NCBI RefSeq assembly: GCF_001936615.1
Contig: NZ_MLBF01000004.1
Span: 124,001 to 188,000 of the forward strand
Length of the DNA: 64,000 nucleotides
From: Desulfosporosinus metallidurans
GTDB taxonomy: Bacteria > Bacillota > Desulfitobacteriia > Desulfitobacteriales > Desulfitobacteriaceae
Direction of reading: 5' to 3'
Part shown: positions 54,441 to 63,112 of the stretch, piece by piece
Numbering within the stretch: the stretch's first letter is position 1
How the letters are laid out: each line of letters opens with the position of its first letter
Translations under genes and position numbers: made by a program
Notes under the pieces: model-generated
Seen by the model: the letters and a program-made list of their open reading frames with translations, nothing else
Told to the model about the DNA's origin: nothing
The model's database searches: none

Positions 54441-55013
54441 TTAAGCTTTAGGCTGCGTTTGCTCAGCACTGCGATCATTCAGCATCTTAATGACAACATT
54501 ACCGAGGGCTTGTTCCTTAGGATCTTGGATTCCTTGCCCATAGAAACTGTTAAACCCGTATCCCTCTTGATAATTATTTTCTTTACCCTCACGGCCATCT
54601 TTCAGGCCACGCTCATCCCGACCCCTCTGATTTTCTTTACCCACTTGATTCAACGAACTTACATTTTTATCGTCCATCAAAATTGCGTATTGAGCAGGAG
54701 TAAGCATTCCATAAATTTGCTTAGCTAGATCAGACTGTGTATTAAGGTCAGTCGCCGCGGACAACCTTTCCACTAAAGGCAACATTTCCTTAGCCTGAAC
54801 AGGAGTGACCTTGGCCGTAACGAAATTCTCAAGATGTATCAGATCAAGATCCACTTGACGGTAAATCTGTGAACCCATTTTTGCTGAAGCCAATGCCCTA
54901 TTTTGATGAGCGTGATTAATACGGACGGCAGCGCTCCCTCCGATAATCAAGACAACTATAAGTAGCAAGTACCATCTCTTCTTGACATTTTTCAGCCTTT
55001 TAATAAAACCCAT
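54441..55013 (-). CDS. Membrane-anchored extracytoplasmic protein of unknown function
   Basis: A 190-residue protein with a basic start, one transmembrane helix (residues about 14-30, WYLLLIVVLIIGGSAAVRI) and an extracytoplasmic helical domain. The segment FVTAKVTPVQAKEMLPLVERL, the later MLTPAQYAILMDDK and the Arg/Gly/Asn-rich tail recall small metal- or stress-responsive Spy/CpxP-like helices, but I cannot assign it. It is divergent from an OmpR-type response regulator gene 116 bp away, so it may be a target or modulator of that two-component system. Confidence 0.65.
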   Translation of the reverse strand: MGFIKRLKNVKKRWYLLLIVVLIIGGSAAVRINHAHQNRALASAKMGSQIYRQVDLDLIHLENFVTAKVTPVQAKEMLPLVERLSAATDLNTQSDLAKQIYGMLTPAQYAILMDDKNVSSLNQVGKENQRGRDERGLKDGREGKENNYQEGYGFNSFYGQGIQDPKEQALGNVVIKMLNDRSAEQTQPKA

Positions 55014-55129
55014 ATCTATCCCCCCTTACTATTTGAACTAAGTATATCGAGCCCACCTTTAAATTTCCTTAAGAAAACTAATGATATTTCAAGGAAACTC
55101 CTTTAAACTGTAACTAGGTGGTGATATTA

Positions 55130-55813
55130 ATGCGAATCTTATTAATTGAAGATGAGCCAAGGCTCTCAGAAGCCTTAACTTATATCCTAAAAAAGAACAA
55201 GTACGGGGTTGATACCGCCTATGATGGGGAAACGGGACAAGCCATGGCGGAAACCGGGGTCTACGATCTGATAATTCTTGACCGAATGCTGCCCCGTAAA
55301 GAAGGAGTTATCCTCTTAAAAGAACTTCGCAGCCAAGGTATCAAAACACCGGTTCTCCTTTTAACCGCCAAAGACTCCATTCAAGATAGAATCGAGGGTT
55401 TGGATGCTGGCGCTGATGACTATCTCGTAAAACCGTTTTCCACGGACGAACTTCTCGCTCGCTTGAGGGCTTTAGGGAGAAGGCGTAGTAATCCCCAAAT
55501 TCAAGACGAACAACTAACTGTCGCTGGGCTCACTCTTAAACCCCTCCACTGTGAGTTAACCATAGAAAACGAAACCGTTAAACTGACTTTGAAAGAATCT
55601 CTGCTCTTAGAGCTTTTCATGCGTCATCCCGGACAAGTTATTACCAAAGAACAGATTTTAGACCGAGTTTGGGGACTCGATTCGGAAGTTGAGGCCAATA
55701 ATGTGGAAATTTACGTACACTACCTACGCAAAAAACTAAATTCACCCAAAGTCAAGATTGAGACCGTACGGGGAATTGGTTATTGTTTTAAGGAGGAGCC
55801 CAATGTTTCGTGA
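55130..55813 (+). CDS. OmpR/PhoB-family response regulator
   Basis: A 227-residue regulator. The receiver has MRILLIEDEPRLSEAL, the phosphoacceptor Asp in LIILDRMLP and the Lys in LVKPFSTDEL. The winged-helix output domain is typical (LTLKESLLLELFMRHPGQVITKEQILDRVWG and YVHYLRKKLN). ATG at 55130 is preceded by AGGTGGTGAT; a GTG four codons earlier is in frame. Its stop overlaps the start of the downstream sensor kinase gene, so the two are coupled. Confidence 0.93.
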   Translation: MRILLIEDEPRLSEALTYILKKNKYGVDTAYDGETGQAMAETGVYDLIILDRMLPRKEGVILLKELRSQGIKTPVLLLTAKDSIQDRIEGLDAGADDYLVKPFSTDELLARLRALGRRRSNPQIQDEQLTVAGLTLKPLHCELTIENETVKLTLKESLLLELFMRHPGQVITKEQILDRVWGLDSEVEANNVEIYVHYLRKKLNSPKVKIETVRGIGYCFKEEPNVS

Positions 55814-57023
55814 ATTAAGACTAAAACTGACGTTAATTAACGTAGGAGTCATGGCCCTCCTCTTATTGCTCTTTATCATCGGCACCTTCTTTGTCATGCA
55901 AGTACAGATCTTCAACCAATCCCAGCAATTAATGCAAATCATCGCCAGCGAAGCAGGCTCAGGCTCTGTCAACAATACGCGAGAACACGACAAACATCTT
56001 GCCAAATATTTTTATCTAAAAACCGATGAATCTGGCAAAATCACAGAAAACTCCTCAGCCCTTCCACTCCCCCTTGACCAGTTGACCCCCTTGGTTGAGA
56101 AAGCTATTAACAGTCCGAATCCCAAAGGTGAAGTGGAGTTACATGATGAAGCCTATACTTTTTTGAAGGTACCCCTCAAGCAAACTCCGGGTTTTGTCAT
56201 CACCTTTGTCGACCTTGAACGAGATCGAGAAATACTGCGCGAACTATTACTCACACTTTCCGTCGGTGGCCTCGTTTGTTTAGGACTCTCTTATTACGGT
56301 AGTCGATTCATGGCTGACCGAGCCATGGCCCCCATCAAAAGTTCCTGGCAACGACAGCAGGACTTCGTGGCCGATGCCTCTCACGAACTGCGTACCCCCC
56401 TGACCGTGGTTCAGGTCAACTTGGAACTTGTAAAAGGAAACTCAGATGAAACCGTAGCCAGTCAGTCAAAATGGTTAGACAATAGCCTACTCGAAATGAA
56501 GCGCATGTCCAAGTTAGTGGACGATCTCCTATTTCTTGCCCGGGCGGATTCCCAACAGCAAACATTAGAGATGAAACAATTCCCCCTCAATACAGCCCTC
56601 CGTGAAGTGATCGAATCCTTCAAACCCCTAGCTGAGACCCATGAAATCCTCCTCGAATGTTCTCTAAATTCGGAAGGGATGTATTACGGGGATGAAAACA
56701 GGATCAAACAACTCATGGTTATCCTCTTAGATAATGCGCTTAAATACACACCCTCGGGAGGACAAGTCTCTCTAAGTTTACAGAACTGGGGTACTCTAGC
56801 GGAAATAACTGTATCCGATACCGGCGAGGGCATCGATCAAGAACATTTGGCCAAGATCTTCGAACGTTTTTACCGAGTGGATCAGGCCCGCTCACAACAA
56901 ACTGAAGGCACAGGCTTAGGCCTTGCCATTGCGGATTGGATTATCAGAAGCCACCATGGTCGGATAAAAGTTTCCAGTTCCCCGGGAAAAGGAACAACCT
57001 TTGTGGTTAGTTTACCGAAGTGA
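55803..57023 (+). CDS. Sensor histidine kinase
   Basis: A 406-residue membrane kinase. It has an N-terminal helix, an extracytoplasmic sensor of roughly 120 residues and a second helix (LLLTLSVGGLVCLGLSYYG). The H-box is FVADASHELRTPLTVV, the N-box IKQLMVILLDNALKYTP, G1 VSDTGEGID and G2 GTGLGLAI. The ATG at 55803 lies behind AAGGAGG and inside the end of the response regulator gene. The signal is unknown; the divergent membrane protein at 54441 may be part of the system. REPs follow its stop. Confidence 0.93.
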   Translation: MFRELRLKLTLINVGVMALLLLLFIIGTFFVMQVQIFNQSQQLMQIIASEAGSGSVNNTREHDKHLAKYFYLKTDESGKITENSSALPLPLDQLTPLVEKAINSPNPKGEVELHDEAYTFLKVPLKQTPGFVITFVDLERDREILRELLLTLSVGGLVCLGLSYYGSRFMADRAMAPIKSSWQRQQDFVADASHELRTPLTVVQVNLELVKGNSDETVASQSKWLDNSLLEMKRMSKLVDDLLFLARADSQQQTLEMKQFPLNTALREVIESFKPLAETHEILLECSLNSEGMYYGDENRIKQLMVILLDNALKYTPSGGQVSLSLQNWGTLAEITVSDTGEGIDQEHLAKIFERFYRVDQARSQQTEGTGLGLAIADWIIRSHHGRIKVSSSPGKGTTFVVSLPK

Positions 57024-57034
57024 GCGAAGGGAAG

Positions 57035-57096
57035 GGAAGCAAAGGGACGGTTCTCGTGCTTCCATTCTGGAAGCGCAAGAACCGTCCCTTTGCTTC
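57035..57096. repeat. Inverted REP pair beside the RAYT gene
   Basis: Copies at 57035-57063 (GGGACGGTTCT orientation) and 57069-57096 (opposite, slightly degenerate) are separated by 5 bp and form a BIME-like hairpin between the kinase gene and the 3' end of the transposase gene. Confidence 0.9.
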
Positions 57097-57101
57097 GCCC
57101 T

Positions 57102-57875
57102 TTACGCTTTAAATATAAGATTTGGCGAGACTCCAAAAATCCTTGCTGCTTGTCTGTGTGTCACTCCTTCGATTTTCTTTACTTTGCGTAACACCTCATC
57201 TCTCTGGCGCTTTGGAAGGCTCTTGACTTGTGCTATCTCTATCCCAGCAATCTTCTTTGTAATTTCCAGTTCTGCATCCTCATCCGTCATACGCGATCTT
57301 TGTTCGTCGTCAATACAATTGCTATCGCTTTCTACTTCGCTAAATTCCTTAAACATTGCTATCGCTCTAGGCCGATCTGTCGAAAACATGGTTAGTATTA
57401 AGTCTCTATCAAGCAATACCAGAGAATAGGGAGTCTTACTATAATAATTATGACAGCTACTCCACTTCCAATCTTCCGCCAGCTTAACCATTCCAGCTTT
57501 AACCGGATTTTGGTGTATATATCTTATCACAGTCAATAAATACCCGTCATTTTCTACATTTTCGCTCCTAAACCTATCCTGAAAAAGATGTCCAGTCGTT
57601 TTATACTTCCAGTTATAATACCAAGCAAAGCTTACCCCTATTCGTTTCATAGTTACGGACAGTTCTTCAACGCCTTCCCCTAAAAGCAAATGTACATGAT
57701 TACCCATCAGACACCATCCGAACACCTTCATTTCAGATATCTTGGCATTCTTATCGACAATTTCCAGGAATCTCAAACTGTCTTCATCTTCGTGAAATAT
57801 CTCTTGTCTATTGGCACCTCTCAGAATTACGTGATATATTCCACTTTGGCTTTTTTCTCGCGCTTTCCGAGGCAT
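57102..57875 (-). CDS. REP-associated tyrosine transposase (RAYT)
   Basis: A Y1-type HUH single-strand nuclease of 257 residues. SGIYHVILRGANRQEIFHEDED opens the domain, the HUH motif is NHVHLLLG (His60, His62) and the probable catalytic Tyr119 lies in VIRYIHQNP. A C-terminal helical region ends in a helix-turn-helix (VTHRQAARIFGVSPNLI). RAYT proteins act on REP palindromes; here REP copies flank the gene on both sides (57035-57096 and 57970-57998) and are scattered through the right half of the window. The frame is intact. An internally deleted copy is at 62555-62652. Confidence 0.92.
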   Translation of the reverse strand: MPRKAREKSQSGIYHVILRGANRQEIFHEDEDSLRFLEIVDKNAKISEMKVFGWCLMGNHVHLLLGEGVEELSVTMKRIGVSFAWYYNWKYKTTGHLFQDRFRSENVENDGYLLTVIRYIHQNPVKAGMVKLAEDWKWSSCHNYYSKTPYSLVLLDRDLILTMFSTDRPRAIAMFKEFSEVESDSNCIDDEQRSRMTDEDAELEITKKIAGIEIAQVKSLPKRQRDEVLRKVKKIEGVTHRQAARIFGVSPNLIFKA

Positions 57876-57969
57876 TACATCACTCTTCTTTTTGGTTATA
57901 TATTATCAAATGGAAAATTTGGAATCAATAGCCTTTCACAAGATCTTCCGATCACACGAAGAAAATTTA

Positions 57970-57998
57970 GGAAGCAAAAGAACCGTCCCTTTGCTTCC
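57970..57998. repeat. REP copy upstream of the RAYT gene
   Basis: A 29-bp copy in the AGAACCGTCCC orientation, preceded by TTAG, on the 5' side of the transposase gene. Confidence 0.88.
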
Positions 57999-58006
57999 GT
58001 ATAAAG

Positions 58007-58852
58007 TTAATATTTTTCCATCGTCACTCCAATATCTGCAGGTTTCCCAAAATACATTGAAGTGCTCGCAATTGCATCGATGCCTGAAGAAGCATATTCT
58101 GCGATATTGCTTTCATTTATGCCACCCGCTCCAATAAGCGTAATATTCGGGTTAATCCGTCTGATTTGATCAATGATGACTTTTAAATCATCGGCTGGGA
58201 TCTTATCAAATTGTAATCCGTCTACTCCGGATTCGATTAAAAGGCGTGCATCTTCTATAGTTTCTACCTCAACAATGATCTTCTTCTCACAGGCATTTGC
58301 TTTTATTTGTTTCATTGCTTGGGCAAGATTGTTGAACCCGCCAAGAAAGGTCACATGTTGTTTAAAAATTAAAATCGTTTCAGATAAGCCCAGCCGGTGA
58401 GGAAAAGCACCTCCAGTAATTATGGACTTTATGGCAAGTTCTTTGGTTCCTGGAAATGATTTCCTAGTAGCTAGAACAGCCATTTGTGGGTTCACTGATT
58501 TTGCCTTATCCACCATTCTTTTTGTTCTTGTAGCAATGCCTGAACAATATTCAAGGATATTCATAGACAGTTTCCAAGCTATATGAAGGCTTGATGCTAA
58601 TCCTTCAGCTTCAATGAAGGTATCTCCTTTGTTAACTACGGAACCGGAGGGCAAAGATCGAATCGGCGTAATTCCGAGCTTAGCAAAGATCCTCAATACT
58701 TCCTCGACTCCGGATAAAACTGTATACTCTCGTGCAGTAAAATTAATTTTCCCCCTCATACCACCAATATCAAGGGTCAGCGTCGTTAAATCGATATACG
58801 GAACATCCTCTTTGATCCAGCGGTCAATTGTCTCATCACTGATATAAAGCAT
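58007..58852 (-). CDS. modD: ModD, quinolinate-phosphoribosyltransferase-like molybdenum protein
   Basis: A 281-residue NadC-fold protein of the ModD subgroup. DETIDRWIKEDVPYIDLTT is the ModD-type start, ATRTKRMVDKAKS and LATRKSFPGTKELAIKSI follow, and VDGLQFDKIPADDLK with IGAGGINESNIAEYASSGID closes the barrel. ModD genes are found in molybdate-transport operons, but their reaction is unproven. The ATG at 58852 follows GGAGGTGGAG. It sits downstream of modABC on the same strand, separated from modC by a modA remnant, so it probably belongs to the molybdate regulon. Confidence 0.88.
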   Translation of the reverse strand: MLYISDETIDRWIKEDVPYIDLTTLTLDIGGMRGKINFTAREYTVLSGVEEVLRIFAKLGITPIRSLPSGSVVNKGDTFIEAEGLASSLHIAWKLSMNILEYCSGIATRTKRMVDKAKSVNPQMAVLATRKSFPGTKELAIKSIITGGAFPHRLGLSETILIFKQHVTFLGGFNNLAQAMKQIKANACEKKIIVEVETIEDARLLIESGVDGLQFDKIPADDLKVIIDQIRRINPNITLIGAGGINESNIAEYASSGIDAIASTSMYFGKPADIGVTMEKY

Positions 58853-58880
58853 AGTCTCCACCTCCATTTTTAACATTCAT

Positions 58881-59041
58881 CTATTTTCCCTTTATGAAAC
58901 CATTCTTTTCAAAAATTTTCATGGCCTCATCACTTTGTAAATACTCCATAAACTTCGAAGCCGCATCGCTGTTTTTGGAGGCTGCTACTACCGCTGCCGG
59001 TAAGACAACAGGTTTATGAGAATTAGCTGGAGGATTTGCTC
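58881..59041 (-). pseudogene. C-terminal remnant of a second modA
   Basis: The minus strand encodes about 52 residues to a TAG stop: HKPVVLPAAVVAASKNSDAA and then FMEYLQSDEAMKIFEKNGF. These align with the end of the intact ModA (YKPVAYPAAVIAATKNKQAA and FLKYLQSSDAKQIFAKYGF). An in-frame stop precedes it and no start exists, so only the C terminus of a second binding-protein gene survives between modC and modD. The 118 bp between it and modC shows no gene. Confidence 0.85.
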
Positions 59042-59158
59042 TTTAGGTCATTCTGGCTCGGAGATTAATTATTCAATTTTCCTAGACTTCCCAAATACAG
59101 TTGATCTGCTTATTCGCGCAGTACTTCCTGCTCAACTTTCTTTCGTCTTTAAGTACAT

Positions 59159-59827
59159 TTACTGAGCTTTATTGAGCTTCCTAATTACCTCTTGTTTACC
59201 ATGATCTAACCTAATAATCTGGTCTCCAAGCATTTCTGCTTCCTGAACATCATGCGTCACTAGAATGAAAGGAATCTTCCATTGGGCTTGGAGCTTAAGC
59301 AACTCTTGTTGGAGTGTACTCCGCGTGTCATGATCGAGAGCTGAAAGAGGTTCATCGAGCAGCAAAAGTTCGGGCTCGGTCATTAAGGCACGAGCAAGAG
59401 CAACTCTTTGTTTTTCCCCCCCCGAAATCTGATTGGGATAGCGATTTCGCAGATGTTCGATCTTTAGCAGCTCTAATACATTGGAAGCGGTAAGGACTTT
59501 GTTGGGGGTACTTCCTTTTTTGGGCTTACCGTACATCACATTTTTCTCAACCGTCATGTGCGGAAAGAGAGCATAGTCCTGAAAAACATACCCTATGCGT
59601 CGGTTTCTAATTGGAATGTCTGCACCATGCTCAGAAGAGAAAACGGTCTTGCCATGGATATTGATTTCCCCCCAAGACGGTGTCTGGAGACCCGCTACAC
59701 ACTGCAGGATCGTCGTCTTTCCAGCACCAGAAGGACCAACAAGGGCAAGAATTCCATGACTCAAGGAGATATCCACATCAAGCTCAAAGGTGGGTAATTT
59801 TTTTCTAAAATGAGCCTTGAACATCAT
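59159..59827 (-). CDS. modC: Molybdate ABC transporter ATPase
   Basis: A 222-residue ABC ATPase with Walker A GPSGAGKTT, signature ISGGEKQRVALARAL, Walker B LLLLDEPLSALD and the switch His in LVTHDVQEAE. It is shorter than E. coli ModC because the C-terminal molybdate-binding MOP domain is missing, so it lacks that regulatory site. It overlaps modB by four bases. Tungstate transport is possible as an alternative substrate. Confidence 0.93.
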   Translation of the reverse strand: MMFKAHFRKKLPTFELDVDISLSHGILALVGPSGAGKTTILQCVAGLQTPSWGEINIHGKTVFSSEHGADIPIRNRRIGYVFQDYALFPHMTVEKNVMYGKPKKGSTPNKVLTASNVLELLKIEHLRNRYPNQISGGEKQRVALARALMTEPELLLLDEPLSALDHDTRSTLQQELLKLQAQWKIPFILVTHDVQEAEMLGDQIIRLDHGKQEVIRKLNKAQ

Positions 59828-60510
59828 GCGCCACCTCCTCTCGAATCACGTTTTGATCGTTTTCCCCATCGGTTCAGTCCATAAATTACTAGAAAACTAA
59901 ATACGGTCATGATAATAACCAAAATGCTTGCTTGCCCTGTGTCGCCCGCTTCATTAGCAAAATAGATGGCAATAGGCATAGTTTGCGTCTTTCCCGGAAT
60001 ATTTCCAGCAATCATCAACGTCGCTCCAAATTCCCCCAGAGACCGGGCGAAGGCCAAGACTAAACCCGCAACAATGCCATTCCAAGCTAAAGGAAGGGTT
60101 ATGGTGAAGAACACCTTTAATTCTCCAGCCCCCAATGTACGCGCAGCCTTCTCAAGATTTTGATCAACACTCTCCATAGCAACCTTTACGGATTGATACA
60201 TCAAAGGTAAAGAAACAACCGCGGCCGCTATTACTGCTCCCGCTAAGGTAAAGACGATTCTAATATGAAACCATTGTTCAAGTAGCTTACCTAAAGGACC
60301 GTTCTTCCCAAAAAACACGAGCAACATGAAGCCAATAACTGAGGGAGGGAGTACCAGGGGCAAAGTGATAATAGACTCGACAACATCTTTGCCCAAGAAC
60401 TCACGCTTGGCCATAAGGCCTGCTATTGGTATAGAAGCACAAGTGACAATAATAACGGCTACAAAGGCAACTTTCAGAGATAAAATAATCGGAATAAAGC
60501 TAAATTCCAT
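59824..60510 (-). CDS. modB: Molybdate ABC transporter permease
   Basis: A 228-residue permease with about five helices. The EAA loop that contacts the ATPase is EKAARTLGAGELKVFFTITLPLAWNGI, and ITLPLVLPPSVIGFMLLVFFG and SLGEFGATLMIAGNIPGKTQTMPIAIY are ModB signatures. It lies 17 bp after modA and overlaps modC, in the usual modABC order. Confidence 0.94.
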   Translation of the reverse strand: MEFSFIPIILSLKVAFVAVIIVTCASIPIAGLMAKREFLGKDVVESIITLPLVLPPSVIGFMLLVFFGKNGPLGKLLEQWFHIRIVFTLAGAVIAAAVVSLPLMYQSVKVAMESVDQNLEKAARTLGAGELKVFFTITLPLAWNGIVAGLVLAFARSLGEFGATLMIAGNIPGKTQTMPIAIYFANEAGDTGQASILVIIMTVFSFLVIYGLNRWGKRSKRDSRGGGA

Positions 60511-60527
60511 AGGGCTCCCCCGAAAAC

Positions 60528-61334
60528 TTATTTTGCTAATGTCTTAAATCCGTATTTTGCAAAGATTTGCTTGGCGTCTGAACTCTGTAAGTACTTTAGA
60601 AAATCCTCTGCAGCTTGTTTGTTTTTAGTAGCCGCAATAACCGCTGCAGGATAAGCAACGGGCTTGTAACTGCTCGCTGGCATTACAGTAACGACTTTAA
60701 CTTTTGTTGACCCTTGAGCATCAGATTGGTATACAATTCCTGCATCCACATTACCTGTTTCTACATAATTCAGAACCTGAGTCACATCCTTAGCCAACAC
60801 AAACTTAGGCTTTATTATATCCCAAAGCTTGAGATTCGTTAAGGATTCCTGTGCATATTTCCCGGCAGGTACGGACTCGGGTGTACCAATACTGATCTTA
60901 CCAACACTCGATTTGGTCAGATCTTCGAGAGAGGTAACCGTGCTGTTATCCTTCCCCGTAACAAGCACTAAATCATTTCCCAGTAAGTTGACTTTACTTT
61001 CTTTAACGATCAAGTTCTTTTGTTCCAAGGCATCCATCTGGGCCTTTCCGGCCGAAATAAAAAGGTCTGCCGGGGCACCCTGTTCTATTTGTTGTTGGAG
61101 CGTACCTGAAGCTCCAAAAACATAGGTAAGCTTTACGCCGGGTGTTTTCTGGGTATAATCTTTTTGGAGTTCAGTCAGTGAATTTTGCAGACTAGCTGCC
61201 GCCGATATCATGATTTCTGTGGGTTTAGCCTGTGTGACGTTTGTTGATGGTTGGGTAGTATTTCCTGCACTACAGCCAACCAAAGATAGAATTAATAGAA
61301 AACTAAATACTAATAACCCTGAAACTTTTTTCAC
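60528..61334 (-). CDS. modA: Molybdate-binding lipoprotein
   Basis: A 268-residue type II binding protein with signal peptide and lipobox LVGCSAG near residue 21. ISAAASLQNSLTELQKDY, VFGASGTLQQQIEQGAPADLFISAG and ETGNVDAGIVYQSDA carry the oxyanion-binding Ser/Ala residues of ModA. It starts with GTG behind GGGGGAG. The divergent HTH-PBP regulator and the palindromes at 61360 and 61474 suggest control by oxyanion or cofactor status. Confidence 0.94.
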   Translation of the reverse strand: MKKVSGLLVFSFLLILSLVGCSAGNTTQPSTNVTQAKPTEIMISAAASLQNSLTELQKDYTQKTPGVKLTYVFGASGTLQQQIEQGAPADLFISAGKAQMDALEQKNLIVKESKVNLLGNDLVLVTGKDNSTVTSLEDLTKSSVGKISIGTPESVPAGKYAQESLTNLKLWDIIKPKFVLAKDVTQVLNYVETGNVDAGIVYQSDAQGSTKVKVVTVMPASSYKPVAYPAAVIAATKNKQAAEDFLKYLQSSDAKQIFAKYGFKTLAK

Positions 61335-61359
61335 TTATACTCCCCCTCATGTATTATGT

Positions 61360-61493
61360 CATAACGTATAGTTATGTTAGTTAACGTTAGTTGATATTCA
61401 TCTTCATTAGCAGTTCTAAGATACTTAACAGTATATCCTCTAACTAGAACTAACAAAACTAAACAACATCATTATTATACGATATGTTATAAT
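61360..61493. promoter_or_regulatory. Palindromic operator candidates in the mod divergent promoter
   Basis: Two related inverted repeats occur in the 229-bp gap: CATAAC-GTATA-GTTATG (61360-61376) and ATTATAC-GATAT-GTTATAAT (61474-61493). They lie near the modA and regulator starts respectively, as expected for a repressor acting on both. Confidence 0.5.
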
Positions 61494-61563
61494 ACATTAG
61501 CAATACTATTTTCGTTTTATATGATTTATAATGATTCAAAAATAGTCTGGAAGGACAGGTGCG

Positions 61564-62517
61564 TTGGCTATGTCCACTGATGTTTCGTATACGCCCGAAG
61601 AAGTTGCCAAAATCCTTAGAATTTCAAAGTTCACAGTTTATGAGTTGATCAAGCGGGGTGATCTAACGGCTTACCATATTGGTCGTAAGGTCCGCGTTGA
61701 GGGCGCTGATATTGAGAGTTATAAGCAAAAATCTAAAGGGATCAATTCGCTCGCATCCCCATTAGACCCCCCTGCGCTGAGCGAACGATTAAATCATTGT
61801 TCTCCGTCTGATGAAGGCTTAGTCATATGTGGTCAAGATATTGTCTTGGACATCTTAACCCGCTATTTGGAAAAACAATTTCCGCAAGTTCACTTCTTAC
61901 GCCGTTATATTGGAAGCATCGACGGGCTCATGGCCCTCTACCGCGGCCTTGCGAACGTTGTTACTGCCCACTTATGGGATAGCGATACCAACGAATATAA
62001 CCTTCCCTATGTTCGAAGACTGTTACCAGGCCACCCGACTTGTATCATAAACTTGGTTTATCGCATGGAAGGTTTTTATGTTGCCAAAGGAAACCCCAAG
62101 AATATAACCACTTGGAGTGACATAACCAAACCCGATGTTCGTTTTATTAACCGCGAAAGAGGGTCCGGTGCACGAGTGTTGTTAGATGAACAACTGAGAA
62201 TTTCAGAAATTAGTCACAAAGATATTCTTGGCTATGGAGATGAAGAAATGACCCACCTTGCCATAGCCAGCAAAGTTGCGCGCGGGGAAGCAGACGTTGG
62301 TTTAGGAATCGAAAAGGTAGCCATGCAATTTATCAATCTTGATTTTATCCCGCTGCATAAAGAACGCTATGATTTAGTAATACGCCAGGAAGATCTGGAG
62401 CGGCCACATTTTCAGGCCTTAATGAGTATCTTGAAATCCCCCTCTTTTCGCAATGAGGTGATGGGAATTGGAGGGTATGACATATCCCGTATGGGAGAGA
62501 TCATCGCCGAAGTATAG
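61564..62517 (+). CDS. HTH (excisionase-type) regulator with periplasmic-binding-like domain
   Basis: A 317-residue protein. An N-terminal MerR/excisionase-type HTH (YTPEEVAKILRISKFTVYELIKRGDLTAYHIGRKVRV) is joined to a ModA-like binding domain (VARGEADVGLGIEKVAMQF, FINRERGSGARVLLDEQL). Such fusions are molybdate/tungstate-responsive regulators and replace ModE in many Clostridia. It is divergent from modABC with two related palindromes between. It starts with TTG behind GGAAGG; an ATG two codons on is also possible. Its TAG shares its last G with a REP. Confidence 0.87.
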   Translation: MAMSTDVSYTPEEVAKILRISKFTVYELIKRGDLTAYHIGRKVRVEGADIESYKQKSKGINSLASPLDPPALSERLNHCSPSDEGLVICGQDIVLDILTRYLEKQFPQVHFLRRYIGSIDGLMALYRGLANVVTAHLWDSDTNEYNLPYVRRLLPGHPTCIINLVYRMEGFYVAKGNPKNITTWSDITKPDVRFINRERGSGARVLLDEQLRISEISHKDILGYGDEEMTHLAIASKVARGEADVGLGIEKVAMQFINLDFIPLHKERYDLVIRQEDLERPHFQALMSILKSPSFRNEVMGIGGYDISRMGEIIAEV

Positions 62518-62695
62518 GAAGCAAGGGGACGGTTCTCTTGCTTCCCTTCCCTAAAGAGAATAGGGAGTCTTACCATAATAATTATGACGGCTACTCCACT
62601 TCCAGTTATAATACCAAGCAAAGCTTACCCCAATTCGCTTCATGGTTACGGGCTAAGAAAAAGTTTGGAAGCAACAGAACCGTCCCTATGCTTCC
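62517..62695 (+). mobile_element. REP-bounded RAYT deletion derivative (MITE-like)
   Basis: REP copies at 62517-62545 and 62667-62695 (opposite orientations) enclose 62555-62652, which is 85-90 percent identical by eye to two separate parts of the RAYT gene, 57421-57470 and 57605-57660. The intervening 130-140 bp are missing, and the junction lies at ACTTCCA, which occurs at both ends of the deleted segment in the intact gene. It cannot encode a protein. Confidence 0.88.
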
Positions 62696-62698
62696 AAA

Positions 62699-62741
62699 AA
62701 CGGGCTGACTTCTTCTATAAATTAGAAGAAGTCAGCCCGTT
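62699..62741 (-). terminator. Terminator of the hxlR-type gene
   Basis: A perfect 19-bp inverted repeat (arm AACGGGCTGACTTCTTCTA) with a 5-nt loop, followed on the minus strand by TTTTTGG. It starts 5 nt after the gene. Confidence 0.85.
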
Positions 62742-62745
62742 CCAA

Positions 62746-63057
62746 TTAGACGATCCATTTTTCAGCCCATTTTTGCACCTCTTCTATGGCTGGCAGAAAA
62801 TCCTTTCCTTTTTCTGTTAATCCGTATTCAATGCGCACTGGAACTTCAGGATAAACCTCGCGCGTGACAATACCAGCCAACTCCAATTCTCTTAAGCGCT
62901 CTGAAAGCACTTTACTGCTTACATTGGATATGACTTCGGTCAAGTCTTTAAACCGTTTGGGCCCAGTTAGCAAAACTCGAATAATAAGTCCGGTCCAGCG
63001 TTTTCCGATAAGCTCGAACGCAGATTCGAATTTGGGACACAGATGAAAATCCTCCAT
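62746..63057 (-). CDS. HxlR-family transcriptional regulator
   Basis: A 103-residue winged-helix protein. CPKFESAFELIGKRWTGLIIRVLL carries the family's N-terminal Cys and helix, GPKRFKDLTEVISNVSSKVLSERLRELE is the recognition region and VPVRIEYGLTEKGKDFLPAI the wing. The N-terminal Cys is the redox/electrophile sensor in YodB/HypR-like members. ATG 63057 is used, with AAAGGAGG upstream. It is divergent from doxX with a large inverted repeat between, so it probably represses doxX under non-stress conditions. Confidence 0.9.
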   Translation of the reverse strand: MEDFHLCPKFESAFELIGKRWTGLIIRVLLTGPKRFKDLTEVISNVSSKVLSERLRELELAGIVTREVYPEVPVRIEYGLTEKGKDFLPAIEEVQKWAEKWIV

Positions 63058-63112
63058 CACTAGGCCTCCTTTCTTTCCTATTCTATAGATTAATATTACC
63101 ACATTTATTTAC

